Shown: positions 29,885-41,080 of the stretch, one piece after another
How positions within the stretch are numbered: the stretch's first letter is position 1
Layout of the letters: each line of letters opens with the position of its first letter
DNA from: Maniola hyperantus
Lineage: Eukaryota; Arthropoda; Insecta; Lepidoptera; Nymphalidae
Direction of reading: 5' to 3'
Assembly (NCBI RefSeq): GCF_902806685.2
Contig: NC_048556.1
Span: 7,626,001 to 7,690,000, forward strand
DNA length: 64,000 bases
Translations under genes and position numbers: made by a program
The notes under the pieces: model-generated
Told to the model about the DNA's origin: nothing
The model's database searches: none
Seen by the model: the letters and a program-made list of their open reading frames with translations, nothing else

Positions 29885-30235
29885 CGGATGCCTTTTTCAC
29901 CACGTCGTAAAAAGACCAGGTGATCCCAACGTCAAAGGACTCTTCGAACTAGGAATGTGCCTCGCCCAGGGCCACTTCAGCTTCGCAAGTCGCAATCCGT
30001 TGAGCTACGTTGGTCACTCTCCTCATTTTTTGATTTGATCACTTGGAGAAACTACGAACAAAACTCTGTATCACCCGCTGAGTTTCTCTGAGCTTTCTTA
30101 CGAAGCCCATAGTTAGCGACCATAATATCTCGGATCCGTATGTCATCCACATCATGTCTCAATAAAAGTGGACGTCTGATGGTGAAGACGCAACATCTTG
30201 CTTGTAAGGCAGATATTTGCACTGGTTATTAAAGA
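29885..30235 (-). pseudogene. decayed RTE-type LINE internal region
   Basis: Minus strand, in order: VFNQC... (30235 side), MTYGSEILWSLTMGFVRKLR-ETQR (about 30070-30150), VTNVAQRIA then AAGCTGAAGTGG(CCCTGGGC) matching KLKWQWAG after a 7-base insertion (about 29960-30020). This is the same motif order as the intact frame at 14884-15401, with stops, frameshifts and insertions. Its GTAGCTCAACGG and AGTTCGA pieces mimic tRNA boxes by accident. Confidence 0.65.
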
Positions 30236-30384
30236 ATACATAACCTTGTGTCTTTACAACAAAGAGTTTATAAAGGTAAAATGAAGAAGTAAATCAAAAC
30301 GTTTTTAATTTCCCATCTCACACGACTCGCGAGGCTGTTATTGCTACGTCTTTATTAAATTCTGCCATACCAGTGTTTCAATTC

Positions 30385-30460
30385 TCTAAATCTCTTTCGA
30401 CGTCGAACTCAAAGTCGAGTCGACTTTGAGTTCGATGTCGATTTTTTCGAGATTTTTCTA
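30385..30460. repeat. tight palindrome, SalI-like core
   Basis: Arms 30397-30418 and 30420-30441 (TCGACGTCGAACTCAAAGTC...) are inverted with one mismatch and a single central base; AAATCTC / GAGATTT extends it outward. Confidence 0.88.
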
Positions 30461-31317
30461 AAATGCATTAGTCACATTATTTTCTTCATTTTAGTATGAT
30501 TTTAGCATGTATTCTAAATAACTAAAAGCTGTACCTTTAACCAGGGTTTGCGTTATTAGTGTTCGTAAATACATATATTGTATCTATGACAAGCTGGTTG
30601 TAGAATTGATTTGTTGTTAGTCGTATCTAAATATGCAGACATTTTGTCGATACTCAGAATTCAGCATTGATAAAACTTTGCAATCAAACAATAGCTTGGC
30701 TTAGCTTTCACTACTAATGCTTACTTACTTACCTCAGTTAGTATGTGGCTTGGATTGTTTTATATATTTTTATTAATATTATGGACAAGTATTTAAATTA
30801 ACCTTTTTTTAATTTGTACTAAGTAATATTGACCAAAGTTTGAAATAAACAATATTTTTTTGTCATAGTTAAGTAACTTGAATAATTAGCACGGGCTACT
30901 CTGCCATCTGTAATTCAATTCTTCGCTGCGTCAGCGTTGAATACGTGTTTATAAAATAGCACGTGTTATTTTTCACGACAAAATTGAAAACACCTTGGGA
31001 TCTGATGGAAAGAAATACGTTCGCACAATATAAAGATTGGGTTTATTGGCTGTATAGATCGAGTCCGAGATGGCAGGTAGGGCTGACTCCTAGGAGTGAG
31101 AGGCTCTCGTAAATTCCTTTACGACAAATAAAATACACCCTTTCGATGCCGGTTCCCCGCCCGCGGCTCGAATAAATCATTCAATCTAAAGAAATTTCCA
31201 CTAGGGTTTTGTAAACTAAGTTGTTTTTAACTTCCTTTTTTTTGTAAAGTTGAAAAGTTCTTTAAGAAAAGTTCGTACAGCCTCCAAACCGAGTCGTATT
31301 ATGTAAGTATAAACAGC
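30461..31317. other. unassigned, candidate single-copy sequence
   Basis: About 850 bases without recognised repeats or frames. Confidence 0.45.
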
Positions 31318-31450
31318 GATCAGAGGAGCGTCTCACCTGATATCAAGTAGCTAATTACCGCCGCCCATGAACTTTTGCAGCAGAGGATCCGCCAATGCGT
31401 TCCCAACTTTTCAGGAAATCGTTGATTTATTCAAGATAATGTTGAAATCG
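31318..31450 (-). pseudogene. LINE type 2 3' end
   Basis: Minus strand: ATCAACGATTTCCTGAAAAG, GGGAACGCATTGGCGGATCC, AAAAGTTCATGGGCGGCGGT-AATTAGC, GATATCAGGTGAG. Degraded C-terminus and 3' UTR. Confidence 0.65.
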
Positions 31451-33005
31451 AGTTGACATTTTTTAGAATCTTGTTTCTAATCAAAAAGAAATTATGACGA
31501 CAAAGTAGGTAGGTATTAATATTAAGTATTCATTAGTTATGATTACGATGTTTAAAAACTCAATAGTGAACAGAATATTTTCTGTACGTTGACTTTTTCA
31601 CAGTATTTATTTTTAGCCATATAAAAAGCTTTTTTTTTGCTTGTGTCTGTTTAGGTACTCATGATTTGGAAAAAATCTGAAATGTTAAATCTACCGCTAT
31701 TTTATTGGGACGTAAACTGTACATTATGACATTCTGCATAAAGGTTTGCTAAACAGACAGCGGGCTCGAAAAATGCGAGGCCCGAGGTAGAGCGCTATCT
31801 TAAAAGATACCTTCAAACTTTGTATTTTGAATTTTTTTCTACGAAATTTCCTTTCTGGCTTGCTGTGCTTTTGTTCTAAACCTTATGTGAATTTGATTTG
31901 GCAGATGGCAGGCTACCTTTGTAAGGAATTTTCGAGAATTTGGTAACAATAAAATTTTACTTGGATCAATAGGTATTTTTAAATACTCGTTGATTCAAGC
32001 GTCAACTTTTTGTGGGTCGCCTAAAACCAATTTTGATAAATTTTAGTTTAATTCTTTTTTTATTAGTCTACTTACTAACTAATAATATAAAAACGAAGGT
32101 GTATTTTTGTTAGTTTTCCTTCGTTGTCGTTGATTGTCGGTTAAGTGGTTTTTTTTTTGTATTGGTTCCTAGTATGGTATCCTAGTTGAAGAGCCTGAAG
32201 TCTGCTAAGAATAAAAAAAAATTAAAGAAATTTTCGCTTTCTGTTTGACAAGTACCTTAAAGTCAAACCGTTCTCCACTGAACAAGGTCGCCTTTCACCT
32301 CTAGGTTTTTCGTAAATAAATCTCTTGACTTTTTATATTCGTCACGAGAGATGTAACGCAAGTATTGGCTTGAAAACTAGATCTATTGGAATATAAACTC
32401 AGAATAAAGTGCTCTGACTGATGAAATGTATAAGGAATATATGTATATCAAAAGTAGCACCGACAAGACTTCGCCAAATCTCTAGTCTCCGACAAAAAGC
32501 TTTGGAATAAATTCGCAGTTGAAATTTGGTTGAAATATTAAATTATTTGCATAAAGATATAGGTAGGGCTGATTTTTAGATCGCCGAACTTTCCTTATTT
32601 TAAAACGCAGCTAAATCACAAAATGTGAAACGAACGAACTTAAGAACTAACACTTCAGTGGCTAAGAAGTTTTGTTTATGTCCCATAAGACTTCAGTGTT
32701 TTTTTTAAATGAGGTTTTTTTTCAAGAATAAAATATGAGCTTTAAAACAATTGAACTCGCTCCCAGAAAAAGCTTAAAAGTTTATGTTAACATACAATTT
32801 GTCAACCACCTTTCAAACTATCCCCTTTTACGACCATCCCAATTTCAAGAGTAATTTTATCCCCTTAGGGTCTGTTCGCATCCGATGGAGAATATAGGTA
32901 ATATGTTCGCTCTGACTTCTTAGTTAAATGTGTGTCGATTTTTTTTAATGTACCTAATGTCTAAAGTTATGCCATTACCAATTTTAGCAATATTTTTTTT
33001 AAATA
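31451..33005. other. largest repeat-poor stretch
   Basis: About 1.55 kb, AT-rich with homopolymer T runs. No repeat family, RNA gene or coding frame recognised. TACTAACTAATAATATAAAAACGAAGG near 32069 faintly resembles a HelA start but has no matching end. Confidence 0.5.
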
Positions 33006-33050
33006 GAGATAGCGAGCAAACGAGCATGCGAGTCACCTGATATTAAATAA
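33006..33050 (-). pseudogene. LINE type 2 tail scrap
   Basis: GCGAGCAAACGAGCATGCGAGTCACCTGATATTAA matches the family 3' UTR on the minus strand. Confidence 0.5.
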
Positions 33051-33119
33051 TGACGCGGAAATGGTGTATAATGTTTAAATAGATTTTACGTACGTTTCAA
33101 CTAAGAACTAAGGCAAACG

Positions 33120-33190
33120 TGATCCACTTTAGACTGTGTCATCACTCATCACTTACTATTACTAAGGTGTGATGCAGTCAAGCTCAATGC
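33120..33190 (+). mobile_element. possible SINE-1 3' scrap
   Basis: TTTAGACTGTGTCATCACTC...GGTGTGATGCAGTCAAGCTC is reminiscent of the SINE-1 end but diverged. Confidence 0.35.
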
Positions 33191-33315
33191 TATGTTATAT
33201 TAAGAAAAGATGAGCACCGAGGTTTTGAAATGTAATGTCTTTGTACTTAAATTACTTGGGTTTGTACAATTACTTAGGTAGATACTTATATTCGAGATTT
33301 CTTTGAAAAGGTCTT

Positions 33316-33488
33316 TTTTTTTTAAAAGAATATTAGCCATGTTAAATGACTAATATTCCCCTTTCCTCTCCAACTAAGCGTCAAGCTTGTGCTAGGAGTA
33401 GGTACGACAATAGTGCAACGGGCGGGGTTTGAACCGTCGAGCTTTCGGTTTTCAGTCCACTCCTTTACCCGTTGAGCTATTGAGGCTC
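33316..33488 (-). mobile_element. SINE-3, best-preserved copy
   Basis: Minus strand: GAGCCTCAATAGCTCAACGG, GTAAAGGAGTGGACTGAAAACC, GACGGTTCAAACCCCGCCCG, CTACTCCTAGCACAAGCTTG, TATTAGTCATTTAACATGGC. Intact box A and box B; anticodon loop CTGAAAA (GAA, Phe). A body and T/A-rich tail shared with 6825-6998 show it is a SINE. Confidence 0.9.
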
Positions 33489-33704
33489 TCTTATTGTTCT
33501 AACCTAATTTCGACCAGGGCACCTAATTTCAACATAGATTAGCCAACTACGCAGAATGAGACGATAATCCCGCACGACCAGAGAGAGATCAGGCGCAGAA
33601 CCAACATACTCTTCTTTGCTAACTTTCCAGCTCCTAGCTGCTACGGATAATAATTTGCTATTGATAGAAAACCTAGTCACATTTAATTTTTAGCTTATTT
33701 CATA

Positions 33705-33928
33705 CTAGCTGATGTCCGCGACTTCGTACGCGTGGATTTAGGTTTTAAAAAATCCCGAGGGAACTCTTTGATCTCTTCGATTTTTCGGGATAAAAAGCAC
33801 TCTCCAGGTCTTAAACTATACCCATGCAAAAAATCATGTCGATCCGTTGCTCCGTTGCGACGTCATTGAAGGACAAACCAACAAACCAACAAACAAACAC
33901 ACTTTCGCATTTATAATATGGGTAGTGA
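33705..33928 (-). mobile_element. HelA2 copy, complete
   Basis: A|CTAGCTGATGTCCGCGACTTCGTACGCG...CTATACCCATGCAAAAAATC...GTCATTGAAGGACAAACC...CACACTTTCGCATTTATAAT...GTAGTGA|T. Confidence 0.9.
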
Positions 33929-34680
33929 TTTCAATGTAGACTCGCCCCGTCCCGTCCCGTCGTGACCACGACCCGTGCAATTGGGTTGAAATATCGACAA
34001 ATTAATCGTTGTATATGTACCCGATATCTACATTAAAACTAGTCATCTTTTTTGGCCTGAACTCTGGGATTCGTACCCAACTAACACGGACCAACAAGGT
34101 ATACTGCCGTCCGAGTGAGCGTCACATATGAATGGACCCTCGAAGGTACATAAAAGGGTACTTGAGCACGCGCAGAATTCCTGAATTATAGATCCGAAGA
34201 CAAAAAGTTTGATTTACGAACATCGTTCAAGATTTATGTTCACTCCATTTCACGAATTGAATATATAATGTCGTTTAAGGGTCTCTCCGTATAATCTTCA
34301 ACTCAAATTGCTTATGGCTTTGCCAATGTAACGATTTATCAAATTTACTTACTGGGTTTACCTTCTGAAATGATTTCTTTTTTACTTTTCTGTGGAGATT
34401 TACTAAATTGGATCTCATCGCAATATTCTTATTCAGTAGGTACCAGTACCTAAGTAAATTCCAGCACTGGACTGGAATTGACGGCCTCTTTATTGTTTCA
34501 TATTTTCATATGCTTTAGAGATCCTTTAGCTAAGGTTACAAGTAACTATTCTTTATTTTATTGATTGAGGAACAAAGCAAAACTAAAGGTCAAATTCGGA
34601 CCTCCAGTGTAGGTAGGTAATTCATTTGTTAGCTTATTGAAGTTAGTTTAATGAATTAGACAATATTTGACTCATCCGAT
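33929..34680. other. unassigned stretch
   Basis: Contains three CCCGT units (33951-33967). Otherwise nothing recognised. Confidence 0.4.
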
Positions 34681-34722
34681 GTCACGGGATCTGTGGCGGG
34701 GGAGCCATCTTGAATCGATTTG

Positions 34723-34757
34723 TATAAATACCGGTGTTTGAAGGTTTTTAAGCCAGT
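34723..34757 (+). promoter_or_regulatory. candidate TATA/initiator core promoter
   Basis: TATAAATA (34723-34730) lies 31-32 bases before the A of CCAGTC (34753-34758), the spacing of an insect Pol II core promoter with a CAGT initiator. A GC-rich stretch (TGTGGCGGGGGAG) sits just upstream. No coding frame follows. It could be a gene or LTR promoter, or chance. Confidence 0.3.
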
Positions 34758-35069
34758 CTCGTTCCGACTCGAGACTCGACGACTATTAAATACTTTTTGT
34801 GTTAATGTCGCTATTTTGATTATGTGGTTGCAATAGCAATTGTGCCCTAATCAAGTTAATATTGCAGTTAAGTTATTATAAAGATTAAAACTCTCGATAA
34901 GCCTCTACGTGTTGTGATCTATATCCACGTGCAAGCTTTATATGAGGGAACATTTTAATAACTTATAAAATTAGTTAAATTTAACCTGCTTTTCTGACTT
35001 ACGCTTAAACATTTGAGTCTACGTAATTTATCCAGTATTGCAAGCAATAACACAAAGTCCTCATATTTA

Positions 35070-35215
35070 TCATCATCTCTAGTCATCACCCATTGCCGGT
35101 CCATTTCTGAGCACAAGACTCCACTTGGAATGAGAAGGGTATTAGTAGACTTCACACACCGTTGAGAACATTATGACAAACTCAGATATGCAGGTTTATT
35201 TATACTTCAACCTTC
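35070..35215 (-). mobile_element. SINE-2 3' half
   Basis: ATCATCATCTCTAGTCATCACCCATTGCCGG...TGAGAAGGGTATTAG...AGACTTCACACACC...CAGATATGCAGG. Confidence 0.8.
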
Positions 35216-36128
35216 ATGCAAATACGCTCTCGCATTTCCCAAGTGCAAACCCCTAATATCGTACCCACTAACATAAGCAGTCATATATGAAAACAGGATA
35301 TAAATTCGCAAAGTTTTCAACATGGTGATTTTTGGCGTTTCGCAATCTTTTGTTATCAGTGCGTGTAGATGTAGGTGAGACAGGAGGCCTTACGATAACT
35401 TACAGCTTCGGTCGGAGTTAGTTATCATCGAGACCGAAGTCTCGAGATCATAGCTGGCTGTAGCCAAAATATACCTGCGAAGTACAATAACACCTTTATC
35501 TTAGTGAGGGGTTGCCTCTATAGAATCCGTCATCATTGTCCAACCTCGTCCCTTCGTTTATAAGTAAAATATAAAAAATACAAACACTTTCAACTGTAAA
35601 CAAAGTGTTTATTTCCGTTTTTATTACCTGAGCGATAAGGCTTTCAAAAAGGGTCTAGGTAAATAACAACGCCTTCCGTAAGTCGAGAAGACATTTCCCT
35701 ATCAGACAGTTGATGACGCGTCTAAAATGTACCCCTGTATTTGTTTTTACTTCTTATTGCGTTACAATAGAGTGTGTTTTGAGTAAAGATATTTTGAATG
35801 GACGACTTTGGTTGGCTAATAAAAGGGTGTAAAATCGATAGGTAAATATTTGTTGACCTTTGAACTTTGATTATTATCATATCACTTGTCCGAAACATTG
35901 GCCAGAACATTGGCACAACAATGTCAAATGTTTGTTGTTGTGTACCACTAACCAGTATAATGATTTCGTCTAGTAGAATTTTACCATGCGCTTGGAAGGC
36001 AAGTAACCGGCCAAAAGTACTTCACTTGAAAATACTTTACTTAAAACCATTCCTACCTATTCCTATAACCTATTCGTATCCAGTAGGTACTTAAATATTA
36101 TGATAAAAAAGCGTGGGAGTGAATTTTT
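35216..36128. other. unassigned stretch
   Basis: About 900 bases with no recognised feature. Confidence 0.45.
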
Positions 36129-36516
36129 AACCGACTTCAAAAAAGGAGGAGGTTCTCAATTCGTCGGAATCTTTTTTTTTTATGTATGTTACCCGATTAC
36201 TCGAAGACGCCTGGACCGATTTTTTAAATTCTTTTTTTGTTTGAAAGGTTATACTTCAAAGGTGGTCCCATTTAAATTTGGTGAAGATCTGATGAACATT
36301 ATCGAAGATAGATAATGGAACTCCTCAACGGATAAGAATAAATTTCTCGCGATCAGTGTAATAGCTTAGTAAACAGTAGATTTTTAACCAGTTAATAGCA
36401 TATTTTAATACCACGGGGCCACTAAAAATTGTTAAAAAAAATATCCAAAAAAAAACCGACTTCAATACACAACCACTAAAAATTTAAAAATAATTTAATT
36501 AATTGAAGCCGGTTTT
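36129..36516 (+). mobile_element. Rep-I copy 1
   Basis: AACCGACTTCAAAAAAGGAGG...TTCGTCGGAATC + T-run, GAAGACGCCTGGACCGATTT, GGTGAAGATCTGATGAACAT, ATCAGTGTAATAGC to a short terminal palindrome AAAACCGACTTCAAT...ATTGAAGCCGGTTTT (36455-36512). The same ordered blocks occur inverted at 60451-61107. Class unknown. Confidence 0.85.
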
Positions 36517-36648
36517 TTTTGTAATTTTTTTTTCTCAATAAAATTAGGAACAAAAATAATACCCGGCTGTTTGTTGTAAGTTTCGTTTCAGTTGGATAGC
36601 TTTAATTTTCAGATGACGAAAATGGTTATTATAATCACCTCAATTTTT

Positions 36649-36702
36649 AACCGACTTCAAAAAAAGGAGGAGGTTCTCAATTCGTCGGAATCTTTTTTTT
36701 AT
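36649..36702 (+). mobile_element. Rep-I start fragment
   Basis: AACCGACTTCAAAAAAAGGAGG...AATTCGTCGGAATC + T-run, then unrelated sequence. Confidence 0.8.
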
Positions 36703-36708
36703 TAAACT

Positions 36709-36866
36709 ATAGACCGCCCGCGGCTTCACTCCAGTAGGAATTTCTTAATATTCGGCCTTATTCTTTGTCTGCATTGTAAAGGAACCTCTGTACAATTCAG
36801 CTTTATAGGTTCAAGGGCTTGGCATTTGGGCTAATCAGTCAATGAGTCAGATTTTTTAATGTAATA
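36709..36866 (-). mobile_element. possible Helitron-like element
   Basis: ACCGCCCGCGGCTTCACTCC at one end and CAGTCAATGAGTCAGATT-TTTTAATG near the other resemble the layout of HelB, but termini are not clear. Confidence 0.4.
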
Positions 36867-37304
36867 GATAATAGTTTTATTATTTTTGACTTTCTAAAGA
36901 TCCTTATTGAATGAATGAATTTTGAATTCGAATATTTGAGGTACTACATAATGAAGAATTGTATTCTCGGCACTTCAGTTTTCATGTCCATTCCCATTAT
37001 TGTGCCATTGTTTATTTCAATTTCCTCGTGAAAAATCTAGAGTGTTTTTGCGAAGCTCTGTGTTCTGTGTGGAGGTTGCTAATGAAAATGCCAGCCGTAT
37101 TAAAGTTAAAAGTCGCACTGACTTTAAAAGGTGTTTTTATTTTTCGCTTTTATTTCCCCAAAATTTGTTGTGTGTAGAGCAGATAACGATTTTAAGCTTA
37201 TGTCGTGGTTTAACAACATATTATAATGTTAATCACGGGTACGTACCATGATTTTGTATCATCGATATTCGGACCCAGTTGCGTCGTCGTGTTGAGTCGT
37301 GGTC
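36867..37304. other. unassigned stretch
   Basis: Overlapping frames in two registers (36959-37251) without recognisable similarity. Confidence 0.4.
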
Positions 37305-37389
37305 ACGATGGGACTGCTGCGAGAAATGGAAATTCAGCTGTCATGGGCAGTAGCGAACTATATGCTTTCTAGTTCTTTCCTTTCTGCTT
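37305..37389. repeat. low-copy repeat, copy 2
   Basis: GATGGGACTGCTGCGAGAAATGG...GGGCAG...GCTTTCTAG; partner of 6515-6600. Confidence 0.45.
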
Positions 37390-37560
37390 TTTACTGAATC
37401 CTCTAAGCATGAGAAGTGTTTAAGGCTACCACACTAGCCAAATACAGATTGGCAGTTTTCACACATCTTTGAGAACGTCATGGAGAACTCTTCACACGCA
37501 GGTTTCCTCGCGATGTTTTTCTCTACCGTTAAAGCAAGTGATATTTAATTGCTTATCTTA
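37390..37560 (-). mobile_element. SINE-2, head missing
   Basis: AGCATGAGAAGTGTTTAAGGC...AGATTGGCAGTTTTCACACATC...CGCAGGTTTCCTCGCGATG...CCGTTAAAGCAAGTGATATTTAATTGC. Confidence 0.85.
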
Positions 37561-38704
37561 TATCTATATACCGCAAAGATATGTGAATGCCTTTCCGCTA
37601 TAACCTAATAAATACTTTCACAGCAAGAGTGAATAGGCATCTTCTAGAATCTAGACAAGCGTGCTCCAACCTAGACCTCATCATTGCATTTATAAGCATG
37701 ATTGTCGCCTAGCAATAATCCTATCACGCAATAACATAATATAAGCCTATTCTTTTTTCCCTATCTGTACAAAATCAATGGCTGGATACTACTGTTTTAT
37801 TTATACCCCGTTCTTCAGCGATATTTATTACACGCTTCCTTAATAACCCACATTACTATCCGGCAAAGGCTCGACGATGTGGGGTCTGCATTCATATTGC
37901 AGTTTTCATTACGGATTTATTATTCATACGGTTATAGAGGGGTAATAGTTGTATTGCAAATACGGTCTAATGATAATAATATTATTATACCTACTATTAC
38001 ACACTAGGTGTACTTATGTACTAAACGAGACTTTTTATTATTTTATCAATCATTAGAATAATAATTTAAACAATCTCGAATATGCTAGAGCATAGCTAGA
38101 GCGAAGATTTTTTTTTTAGAGTAGACCTACTCAATTTCGTGTAAATTTTTTAAATGGGTTACATTCTTTTTATTAGCATAAAGAATTTGTATTCTTTGTA
38201 ATATTGTAGTTAGCAATAAAGAAATTTAAATAAAAGAATAAAGAACTTCAGTATAAACAGATTCAAATATGCGGTTTTAAAACCTGTAGATACATTTTTA
38301 TAGAAAAGAAAATCATAGCGGCGTTTTTCATTTAAAGATGGATGGTTTCATACGCTGCACGGTGATGACTGATGACAAATACAAAAAAAATGCATTATTG
38401 ACTGAGTAGGTATAGATATCTCGGGAAAAATATTTTATGTTCGTAGGTACCTATAAAAGTTGCTATAGGTTTGTAAAATGCTGTTTATAAAAATAAATCT
38501 TCCTAATAAAATAGAAGAAATTAAGTAAGTAGATGGAAAAACTACTTTTGTTCGAAACGAATAGGAAACCCGAATCGGGGTTCCTACTGAAAACCACCGC
38601 AGTATGTTTTGTACATGTGCACGACATATAGCATTTATGCTGAGTCGGGACCTTTTTTTTCGGGTTGTGAAACACATGACATAGTTTATTCCGGCGCTTC
38701 TTCT
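37561..38704. other. unassigned stretch
   Basis: About 1.1 kb with no recognised repeat. Two overlapping frames at 38435-38677 (minus) lack known motifs. Confidence 0.45.
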
Positions 38705-38781
38705 GCTCGAGGTCTTTTGACTTTACTACTCAAGTATTAGAGGCGTCGGGATAGCCTAACAGCTTTAATAAATAAAAGTTT

Positions 38782-38806
38782 TTTCTTTTCTTTCTTTCTT
38801 TGAACT
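38782..38806 (+). repeat. (TTTC)n microsatellite after AATAAA
   Basis: TTTAATAAATAAAAG precedes TTTTTTCTTTTCTTTCTTTCTTTG. It may be the 3' tail of a retroelement, but no body was identified. Confidence 0.5.
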
Positions 38807-38810
38807 CGCT

Positions 38811-39217
38811 CTATGTATATATTAGATACTATTGGAGTTACGTTGGTATTGTATATTAATACAGTATTATAGAAGTAAAGTCTTAGGTACATATAAATAG
38901 AAACATGTATGTATGCTATAAGTTATACGTGATCTGGATTTAATTTGTCTTAATGATCACCCTGGCGCCTATTTATACACTTCATTACATACACTCTCGT
39001 ATAACTCCTATTACCCTCACAATAAGCTTCATAATTCAATGAAACTCTTGACGTAATACAGAGTACTAACATACAGAGAATTTCTTTGAGCAAATTAAAA
39101 GAAGAGCGCGGGGGAAGGTTGGTGTAGAATAACGTCTATGATTAAGATCTAATCTGCTCTACGTAATTTAATCTTAGTGGATTTACGTAAGTACAAACCA
39201 ATAAGTATGCTATTGTA
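38811..39217. other. unassigned stretch
   Basis: Nothing recognised. Confidence 0.4.
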
Positions 39218-39422
39218 CTAGCTTATGCTCGCGACTTCGCGTGGATTACACAAATTCCAAACCCCTATTTCACACCCTTACAGGTTGAATTTTTAAAAAT
39301 CCTTTCTTAGCGGATGCATACGTCATAATAGCTATCTGCATGCCAAACAGCCTGATCCGTTCAGTAGTTTGAGCTGTGCGTCAGTCAGATCATCTTTTCC
39401 ATTTATTATTTATATATTTAGA
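39218..39422 (-). mobile_element. HelB, first of a tandem pair
   Basis: A|CTAGCTTATGCTCGCGACTTCGCG (hairpin shortened) to TATATATTTAGA. A single A separates it from the next HelB. Confidence 0.9.
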
Positions 39423-39423
39423 A

Positions 39424-39648
39424 CTAGCTTATTCCCGCGTCTTCGTCCGCGTGGACTACACAAATTTCAAACCCCTATTTAACCCCTTTGGGGGTTTAAT
39501 TTTGAAAAATACTTTCTTACCTACGTAATAATAGCTATCTGCATCCCAAATCTCAGCCTGATCCGTCCAGTACCTTGAGCTGTGCGTTGATAGATCAATC
39601 AGTCAGTGGCAGTCAGTCAGTCAGTCATCGTTTACATTTATATATCGA
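39424..39648 (-). mobile_element. HelB, second of a tandem pair
   Basis: A|CTAGCTTATTCCCGCGTCTTCG to TTATATATCGA|T, with an extra CAGTCAGTGG unit in the (GTCA)n tract. Confidence 0.9.
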
Positions 39649-40547
39649 TTAGCGTAGTTAGGAAAAAGCCAAGTTATAAAAATATATTAGTCGGTATTTA
39701 CTTAGTTGAATCGTCAGTCGTCACCTCCGCTTAATGATTGTGTTATTTGCATAACACCAATAGATATCGGGGTTATTGAATCCTTATCACCAGGTCAGTG
39801 ACCTTTGATAAGTTAAGACACAGTTTAAGTAAATTGGGTACGTTTGGTTTAGTTTGCTTTGACCTGGGCCCGATTGTATTGTTGTTTTATCGGTTTTGGT
39901 AAAGCGTACCTATAGTTAGGTGCTTTTTATCGATAGCAACTTTGAAGTTATCTCAGTAAGTAAGTACTGCCTAGTACTTATAGTAACAAAAAAAAAGTAG
40001 TGCCTGTAGTTTTTAGACGTGGTTGAAGTAAAACTAAACGTGTGGGATTACGTTTTTAGGAAATGAGCCGGCAATTATTTTAATCATAATTTTTAGTAAA
40101 AATTAGAACTTTTGATGTATTTCACTACCTCCTCTATGAAAGATGGCGGCCTCAAAATGGCTGATCTATTTGGTAGACATTTTCGGCGTAAGTGATGAAC
40201 GTTACTTCTGTCCAAAAAATCTAAGTTAGAGCAAGCGCGCACCACAGTGCGGTGAGCTGCGGTGCGTTTTAAAATCCGCAAAGAATTTGAATCTATCAAA
40301 ATCCGGTGCAAGTTCCAACTTCACCTCTCGCTGAACTTGTCAGGTAACGCATTCTAGCTTTCTTGGCATTCCGAACCAGAGTGGTAGTTGCATTTGACGA
40401 TTCAAAAGTACAATACTTATAAAAGTTTAATTTAATTAAAAATATTTTTATTTATTTATTTTACTTGACCCGCGTTTAAAGATACGAGTCAATCGTAGTA
40501 CTAGCTTTATGAGCTACTAACTTTATTATTTCGTACCGTGCTTCTAG
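39649..40547. other. unassigned stretch
   Basis: About 900 bases. Part (40130-40300) is moderately GC-rich; no gene recognised. Confidence 0.45.
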
Positions 40548-41080
40548 AGAGAGCCAGCGCGTGCCAGCCCTTCGTGATTTTATAAAATGCTGAAAGTTTC
40601 TCTGCATATTGTCCTCAACACTGGGAGGTACGATTGTTTGGATGTTTGTTTGGATCATGATGCCTTCATGCTTTGGAAGAAATAAAGGTGTAAAAAATCT
40701 CACATCAAAGTATACAGTAATTTTTTTTATAATTTCCTCAGAATAGTATTAGAAATCACGTCATGCATTGCCAGAAACTTACTGACGTGGCAACCTCCTG
40801 CCATAAAAAAATTAAAAAATTAAAATTTTAAACTAATGGTGTCTGGCAGGGAGTTGCCATGATACTAAGTGTCTGGCAATGCATGACCTGATTTCTAATA
40901 CTATTCTGAAGAAAATATTAAAAAAATTGACTGTATACTTTGACGTAAGATTTTTTACACCTTTATTTCTCCCAAAGCCATCATGATCCAAACAAACGTT
41001 TGTCCTAGTGTTGGGGACAATATACGCAGATAAACTTTAAGCTTTTATAAAATAACGAAGGTCTGGCATACGCTGGCTCT
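40548..41080. mobile_element. 530-bp long inverted repeat (fold-back element)
   Basis: Left arm 40548-40803 and right arm 40844-41080 are diverged inverted copies, e.g. AGAGCCAGCG / CGCTGGCTCT, GAATAGTATTAGAAATCA / TGATTTCTAATACTATTC, AAATAAAGGTGTAAAAAATC / GATTTTTTACACCTTTATTT. The loop is about 40 A/T-rich bases. Small indels in one arm show both arms have evolved separately. Likely a non-autonomous fold-back transposon; no frame spans it sensibly. Confidence 0.9.

Noticed and set aside
29940..30020. possible tRNA gene or tRNA-derived SINE (minus)
   Set aside because: The sequence aligns in order with RTE C-terminal codons, which explains the tRNA-like boxes.
39649..40311. minus frame 40093-40311 as an exon
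   Set aside because: Protein shows no recognised motif and there are no convincing splice signals at its edges.
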